Below are positions 59,909 to 64,000 of a DNA stretch of 64,000 nucleotides, one piece after another (position 1 is the stretch's first letter; the number at the start of each line of letters is the position of its first letter). The stretch covers positions 1 through 64,000 of the forward strand of contig NZ_BDBF01000034.1 in assembly GCF_001612845.1 (NCBI RefSeq), given 5' to 3'. The translations under genes and the position numbers were made by a program. Source of the DNA: Nocardia elegans NBRC 108235 (GTDB lineage Bacteria > Actinomycetota > Actinomycetes > Mycobacteriales > Mycobacteriaceae). Below the pieces are notes generated by a model that was not told the origin of the DNA, did not search any database, and worked only from the letters and a program-made list of their open reading frames with translations.

Positions 59909-60290
59909 CTATCTCTCACCGAATGGACTCCACCGCACTCGATGCACCGCACCGCAGCATCGACTACATTCCGCACCTCCTCCGCCTCACCCACCGCGCC
60001 GGAGCCCGCATCCCCCGACAACGCCAGAAGCACCGTCGAGCGGATTCAGCACCGATTCAGCTATCGATCGTAGTCGAATATACGTTCGATCCGGTGATCA
60101 GTAGAACCTTCCGACCGGTCTCCGTCAAGCCGCACCGGCCCACGTGTCACATCAGTCCCACTGCGACTGTTCCGTCACCGGTCGCGGCTGTTGTCCACAC
60201 CACCCATCGGGGGCGTCCGGCGGGCTGTGACCGCCGCCAACCCCGGTCCGAAGCAGGCCGGTCGCCCTGGTTTTCGGCTATCCTCGCGCC
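59909..60290. other. divergent regulatory region of imuA' and a kinase gene
   Basis: 382 bp without a convincing gene. It contains the LexA box at 60074-60089 and an AT-richer core around 60050-60110, the probable divergent promoter. The imuA' transcript would have an about 150-nt leader. Confidence 0.6.
60074..60089. promoter_or_regulatory. LexA (SOS) box of imuA'-imuB
   Basis: TCGAATATACGTTCGA on the plus strand; in the imuA' direction it reads TCGAACGTATATTCGA. This is the same 16-mer, in opposite orientation relative to each gene, as the dnaE2 box at 51644-51659. Confidence 0.9.
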
Positions 60291-61436
60291 GTGACCGAAC
60301 GCGCCCGCCCCATCGTCGGCCCCGACTATCTCGTCGCCGGCCGTTACCGCCTGCAGTCCAAACTCGGAGGCGGCGGTATGGGTGCGGTATGGCTCGCCAC
60401 CGATCGGCTGCTCAACCGCGAGGTCGCCATCAAACAGGTGCTCACCACCGCCGGGCTCAGCGAGGCCGAGGCGACCGAGGTGCGCAACCGGATCGTGCAC
60501 GAGGGCCGGGTCGCGGCCAAGCTCTCGCACGAACACGCGATCGCCGTCTACGACGTGGTGCTCGAGGCGGGTGAACCGTGGCTGGTGATGGAGTATCTGC
60601 CCTCGCGCAGCGTCGCCAAGGCACTCGCGCTGGCCGACACCCTCTCCCCCATCGAGGTCGCGCAGATCGGCGCGCAGGTGGCCGACGCCCTGGCCACCGC
60701 CCATGCCGCCGGAATCGTGCATCGCGACATCAAACCGGGCAACATCCTCGTCGCCGACCGAGGCTCCGAGGTGGGGATGGCCAAACTCAGCGACTTCGGT
60801 ATCTCCAGTGCGGGTGAGGCTTTCGACGAACCGGAAGATGTGATCACCGGCACCCCGTCCTATCTGCCGCCGGAGGTGGCGCGCGGTGCTCAGCCGGGAC
60901 CGGCCAGCGACGTATTCTCCCTCGGCGCGACGCTCTACACCGCGATCGAGGGACATCCGCCGTACGGATTCGACGACGACAACGACGTCATCGTCACGCG
61001 CGCGGCGATGGCACAGATCATTCCGCCCACCCGCAGCGGGCCGCTCACCCAGGTGCTGCTGCACATGATGGAACCGGCGCCGCAGCGTCGCCCCACCATG
61101 GCCGAAGCCCGCGAGGAAATCCTCACCGCCGCCTTCGGGCCCGGCACCGGGCCTTATATTCTCGGCGCTCCGATCCGCACCGAGGACGGCACCATTCCGG
61201 CCTGGGCGGCCCGCAATTCGGCCGCCGGACTGCGCAGTCCACATTCCGCGCCGCTGCCCCGCCCGCCGCGCGTCGCCGCGGCCGGTGCCGTTGCGCAGCA
61301 ACCGAAACTGGGGAAATCGAAGCTCGTCGACATCGACTTCACGAAGTTCGGGCCCAATGCGGCGCCGCTCGCGATCGCGGTGGGCCTGCTGATCGGACTG
61401 CTCATCCTGATCGTGATCCTCGTCGCCGCGATGTAG
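60291..61436 (+). CDS. serine/threonine protein kinase with C-terminal membrane anchor
   Basis: 381 aa, GTG start. Kinase domain about 15-285: LGGGGMGAVWLATD loop, Lys48, HRD 144-146 (VHRDIKPGN) and DFG 168-170. A Pro/Ala linker then leads to one membrane helix at the very C-terminus (LAIAVGLLIGLLILIVILVAAM) with no outer domain, so signals must reach it from inside or through partners. It is convergent with the response-regulator gene, 7 nt apart. Confidence 0.93.
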   Translation: MTERARPIVGPDYLVAGRYRLQSKLGGGGMGAVWLATDRLLNREVAIKQVLTTAGLSEAEATEVRNRIVHEGRVAAKLSHEHAIAVYDVVLEAGEPWLVMEYLPSRSVAKALALADTLSPIEVAQIGAQVADALATAHAAGIVHRDIKPGNILVADRGSEVGMAKLSDFGISSAGEAFDEPEDVITGTPSYLPPEVARGAQPGPASDVFSLGATLYTAIEGHPPYGFDDDNDVIVTRAAMAQIIPPTRSGPLTQVLLHMMEPAPQRRPTMAEAREEILTAAFGPGTGPYILGAPIRTEDGTIPAWAARNSAAGLRSPHSAPLPRPPRVAAAGAVAQQPKLGKSKLVDIDFTKFGPNAAPLAIAVGLLIGLLILIVILVAAM

Positions 61437-61443
61437 GCGCGAC

Positions 61444-62112
61444 TCAGTCGATGCGCCGGCGGTGCGCCCAGCGAGTCAGCGCATTGCGGTTGGACTGCTG
61501 GGTTTTTCGCAGCACGTTGGAGGCGTGGGTTTCCACGGTTTTCACCGAGATGAACAGGGTTTCGGCGATTTCGCGATAGGTGTAGCCGCGCGCCAGCAGG
61601 CGCAGCACCTCCAGTTCGCGCGGGGTCAGCGAATCCAGTTCCGGATCCAGCGGGGGTTCGGGAGCCGGTGAGCGCCCGGTGAACGAGTCCAGCACGAAAC
61701 CGGCCAGTCGCGGACTGAACACCGCGTCGCCACCCGCGACGCGCCGAATGCCTTCGGCCAGTTCGGAACCGGAGATGGTCTTGGTGACGTAACCGCGCGC
61801 GCCCGCGCGAATCACCGCGATCACATCCTCGGCGGCATCGGAGACGCTCAGCGCCAGGCATACCGGGCCGTTACCCGACGCCGAACCGTTCGGACGATCG
61901 TCGATACCCTGCAGGACCGCCACACCGCCGCCGTCGGGCATGTGCACATCCAGCAACACCACATCGGGTCGCGCGGCGTCGATTCCGGCCACGGCCTCGG
62001 CCACGGTGCCCGCCTCACCGACGACATCCATATCGGCTTCGCGGCTCAACTCCGCCCGCACCCCGGACCGGAACACGGCGTGGTCGTCGACCAGAAAGAC
62101 CCGGATCGTCAC
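61444..62112 (-). CDS. LuxR-type response regulator (EsrR-like)
   Basis: 222 aa from GTG 62112, preceded by GAGGAG. Receiver domain: acidic pocket VFLVDDHAVF, phosphoacceptor Asp in VVLLDVHMPDGG, and the conserved Ser/Lys region LALSVSDAAEDV...YVTKTIS. The C-terminal LuxR helix-turn-helix is LTPRELEVLRLLARGYTYRE, then AETLFISVKTVETHASNV. Partner of the histidine kinase 161 nt upstream. By analogy with Corynebacterium EsrSR it may serve cell-envelope stress. Confidence 0.93.
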   Translation of the reverse strand: MTIRVFLVDDHAVFRSGVRAELSREADMDVVGEAGTVAEAVAGIDAARPDVVLLDVHMPDGGGVAVLQGIDDRPNGSASGNGPVCLALSVSDAAEDVIAVIRAGARGYVTKTISGSELAEGIRRVAGGDAVFSPRLAGFVLDSFTGRSPAPEPPLDPELDSLTPRELEVLRLLARGYTYREIAETLFISVKTVETHASNVLRKTQQSNRNALTRWAHRRRID

Positions 62113-62273
62113 AGTTCTCCTCACCTCGAGCCGGCCCGCTGCCGGGCGCGGCAGCGCCGAACTCCTCATCGGTACCACATCGGTAGCCGGGGTGCTGGAA
62201 ACCGGCATCGAGGCGGCAGGGCCGGTACCGCTGCCGATGTGCCCGCCTCCCCCATCTCCGCACGCTCCGTCCG

Positions 62274-63785
62274 CTACCGCGACCTGCCCGGGCCGGAGCC
62301 GGTATCCGCGGTTTCCCCTCGCGGTTCGGTCGTCGCGGCGCTGTGCGAATCACCGGCGCGGCTCGCGTCGGCGGCCTCGGCCGCCGTGCCGGAACGGTGT
62401 GCCTCCGCACTCGCGGACTCGGCATCCCCGGACTCGGCACGGTCGGCGCCGGCCGCGGCGAATTCCTCCTGGCCCTCGGAATCCTTGCGGGGCATCATGA
62501 TTCGTACCTCGGTGCCGCGGCCGGGTGCGGTCTGAACCTCGACGGTGCCGCCGCGGCGTTCGATCCGGGCGTGAATGGATTTCGCCAGGCCCTGCCGGTC
62601 CGCCGGTACCGAGGCGGGATCGAAACCGGTGCCGCGATCGCGCACGAAGATGCTGACCTGATGCGGTTCCACCTCGGCGAAGACGTCGATGGTCGGCACA
62701 CCGGCATGTTTGGCGGCGTTGACCAGCGCCTCCCGGGTGGCGCCGAGCAGGGCGGTGAAATGTTCCTTCGGCAGGCCGAACCCGGTATCGCCGACATCCA
62801 TCGAGACGTCGCCGACGGTCACCGGAGTCACCTGCACCCCGTACTGGTCCTCCACCTCACCGGCGATCGTGCGCAGTGCGGCGGCCAGGCTCGACTGCGC
62901 GGGCATGGAATCCTCGAACAACCACTTCCGCAGTTCCCGCTCCTGGCTGCGGGCCAGCCGGGCGACCTCCTGCGGATCGTCGGCCTGCCGCTGGATGAGC
63001 GCCAGGGTCTGCAGCACCGAATCGTGCAGATGTGAGGCGATCTCCTCGCGTTCCTCGTTGCGGATGCGGGCCGAGCGTTCGGCATTGAGGGCGCGCATCA
63101 TGCGCAACCACAGCGGCACCGTCAGCAGACCGACGCCGATCAGCGTGACCGCGACCGCGATCAGTGCCGAACCCAGCGAACTCAGGTTGATGCGGGCCAG
63201 CACCACCACGCCCAGCCCGACCACGATCAGCGTCGCCCCGGCCAGGATGCGCGTCCAGGTGAGCACGGTCGGCCGGGCGGGCAGGCCGAGAATGGAACGC
63301 GGCCCCTCGGCATCGAATTCGCGCCACACCAGCGCCGCACCGACGGCGACCACGATGATCGGCGCGACCACCCGCGCCGCGGTCCCGTTGAACAGCCACG
63401 CCATCGATACCGACAGCGCCAGCCCGAGCAGCACCAGCCCGACGGCCTGCCGCCGCTCGGACGCCGTGGGCGGCGGCCCGTCCGCACCCGAGGACGTGAA
63501 GATCCACAGCAGCCCGTAGGCCACGATCCCCGCCCCCATCAAGGCCGACAGCAGGACGAACGCCATCCGCACCTTGAAGACGTCGACACCCAGATGGTCG
63601 GCGATACCGCCCGCGACCCCGCCGACGACCCGGCCACCGGATCGCCGCAGCAGCCGCGGCTGTTCGAACACCGGATCGGCGCCCCGGCCGTCCGGCCCGA
63701 GACCGTCCACACCGGCGCGAGGTTCGAATCCCACGCGACCGTCGAACCCCGAACGCGCGTCGAATGCGGGCATGGAGGGGTACAT
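62274..63785 (-). CDS. PspC-domain sensor histidine kinase (EsrS-like)
   Basis: 503 aa. A Gly/Arg-rich start is followed by a PspC domain (RLLRRSGGRVVGGVAGGIAD, about residues 44-95) and about six membrane helices to residue about 220. Then come HisKA_3 dimerisation with the phosphoacceptor in EREEIASHLHDSVLQTLALI and the ATPase domain (GATREALVNAAKHAGV, VRDRGTGFDP, GTEVRIMMPRK). A disordered Ala/Ser/Glu-rich tail of 70 residues ends it. PspC plus HisKA_3 is the layout of envelope-stress sensors such as EsrS. It forms an operon with 61444-62112. Confidence 0.92.
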   Translation of the reverse strand: MYPSMPAFDARSGFDGRVGFEPRAGVDGLGPDGRGADPVFEQPRLLRRSGGRVVGGVAGGIADHLGVDVFKVRMAFVLLSALMGAGIVAYGLLWIFTSSGADGPPPTASERRQAVGLVLLGLALSVSMAWLFNGTAARVVAPIIVVAVGAALVWREFDAEGPRSILGLPARPTVLTWTRILAGATLIVVGLGVVVLARINLSSLGSALIAVAVTLIGVGLLTVPLWLRMMRALNAERSARIRNEEREEIASHLHDSVLQTLALIQRQADDPQEVARLARSQERELRKWLFEDSMPAQSSLAAALRTIAGEVEDQYGVQVTPVTVGDVSMDVGDTGFGLPKEHFTALLGATREALVNAAKHAGVPTIDVFAEVEPHQVSIFVRDRGTGFDPASVPADRQGLAKSIHARIERRGGTVEVQTAPGRGTEVRIMMPRKDSEGQEEFAAAGADRAESGDAESASAEAHRSGTAAEAADASRAGDSHSAATTEPRGETADTGSGPGRSR

Positions 63786-63870
63786 GCCTTCGATACTGGC
63801 ACGTCACCCCGACAACCGACCATCGGGAAATACCCGGATTCCCGATCTCGGGGTCGCCGACGGCACCGTG

Positions 63871-64000
63871 TTATCCGAGGCGGCGAGCACGCACCAGCGA
63901 GAGGCTGCCCAGAACCACGCCACCCAGCCCGAGTACCACCGCCGCGATCGCGCCGGCCAGCCCGTTGCCGGTACCGAAACCACCGGCGGCATCGGCCCCG
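63871..64000 (-). CDS. 3' end of a membrane-anchored protein (truncated by the right edge)
   Basis: The last 42 codons are visible: a Gly-rich stretch, then one hydrophobic helix (LAGAIAAVVLGLGGVVLGSL) and a basic end SLVRARRLG followed by TAA. This is the C-terminal anchor of a secreted surface protein. A YcnI (DUF1775)-like copper-associated protein is one possibility, but too little is visible to decide. It is on the same strand as and upstream of the histidine kinase. Confidence 0.65.
   Translation of the reverse strand, partial: GADAAGGFGTGNGLAGAIAAVVLGLGGVVLGSLSLVRARRLG

Noticed and set aside
1..64000. tRNA, rRNA genes, insertion sequences or integrase genes
   Set aside because: No cloverleaf-like segment, transposase or integrase motif was seen; the accessory island shows no obvious mobile element.

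Overview
The window is high-GC actinobacterial chromosome, most likely Nocardia or a close mycolic-acid relative. The evidence is the ESX/type VII secretion vocabulary (WXG100, EspC-, EspG- and YbaB-like genes), an HTH/DUF5753 + DUF397 pair, PASTA-less Ser/Thr kinases, the dnaE2/imuA'/imuB mutasome with a mycobacterial-type LexA box, and a SAM-IV riboswitch next to metX. From memory of the Mycobacterium tuberculosis map, the backbone order (dacB1, YihY-type membrane protein, trpS, icd, metX, spoU-like methylase, dnaE2, imuB, imuA') is that of the Rv3330-Rv3395c segment, so this is a conserved chromosomal arm into which accessory genes were inserted.

1-1.6 kb: a secreted, membrane-anchored D-Ala-D-Ala carboxypeptidase. 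1.6-14.5 kb: a leftward ESX-associated polymorphic-toxin operon. It runs from a small hypothetical gene through an EspC-like protein, a large WXG-bearing Pro-rich protein, a YbaB-like protein and a WXG100 protein into a 7.4-kb toxin ORF and a terminal immunity gene. The toxin ORF is the highlight. It has a CpnT-type N-terminal channel/WXG domain followed by four effector-like modules: an HEhxE-motif module, an ADP-ribosyltransferase, a papain-fold glutamine deamidase and a GNAT-fold domain. Directly behind each of the first three modules, small candidate immunity genes are nested inside the toxin ORF on the same strand, all in the same +1 frame. The fourth module is followed by a gene for a degenerate ADP-ribosylglycohydrolase-like protein, coupled by GTGA overlap.

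14.8-29 kb: further accessory genes. They are a 2-hydroxyacid dehydrogenase, an HTH-DUF5753/DUF397 pair, a second ESX-substrate operon (EspC/WXG-like, DUF3558 lipoprotein, PPE-like, EspG-like), a divergent pair of transmembrane Ser/Thr kinases, an ABM-like protein, and a third ESX-type operon in which a large secreted-type protein is followed by a lipoprotein paralogous to its own C-terminal half. No ESX core machinery (EccB/C/D/E, MycP) is present here.

29-48 kb: the housekeeping backbone resumes (YihY, trpS, MpaB-like oxygenase with its TetR regulator, a barnase/barstar-like pair, exonuclease III, alpha/beta hydrolase). Next come a five-gene acyl-CoA/sterol-type beta-oxidation operon led by an Ltp1-like thiolase and flanked by its probable TetR regulator, a K+ channel, an MFS exporter, icd, and the SAM-IV riboswitch with a metY/metC remnant and metX. 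48-60 kb: dnaE2 and imuA'-imuB share an identical LexA box. Between them lie a head-to-head double pseudogene (MFS/MmyB), an MHS transporter, an SDR, a sucrase/ferredoxin-like protein and a hydrolase. 60-64 kb: a Ser/Thr kinase and an EsrSR-like PspC histidine kinase/LuxR regulator pair, then the 3' end of a membrane-anchored protein at the right edge.
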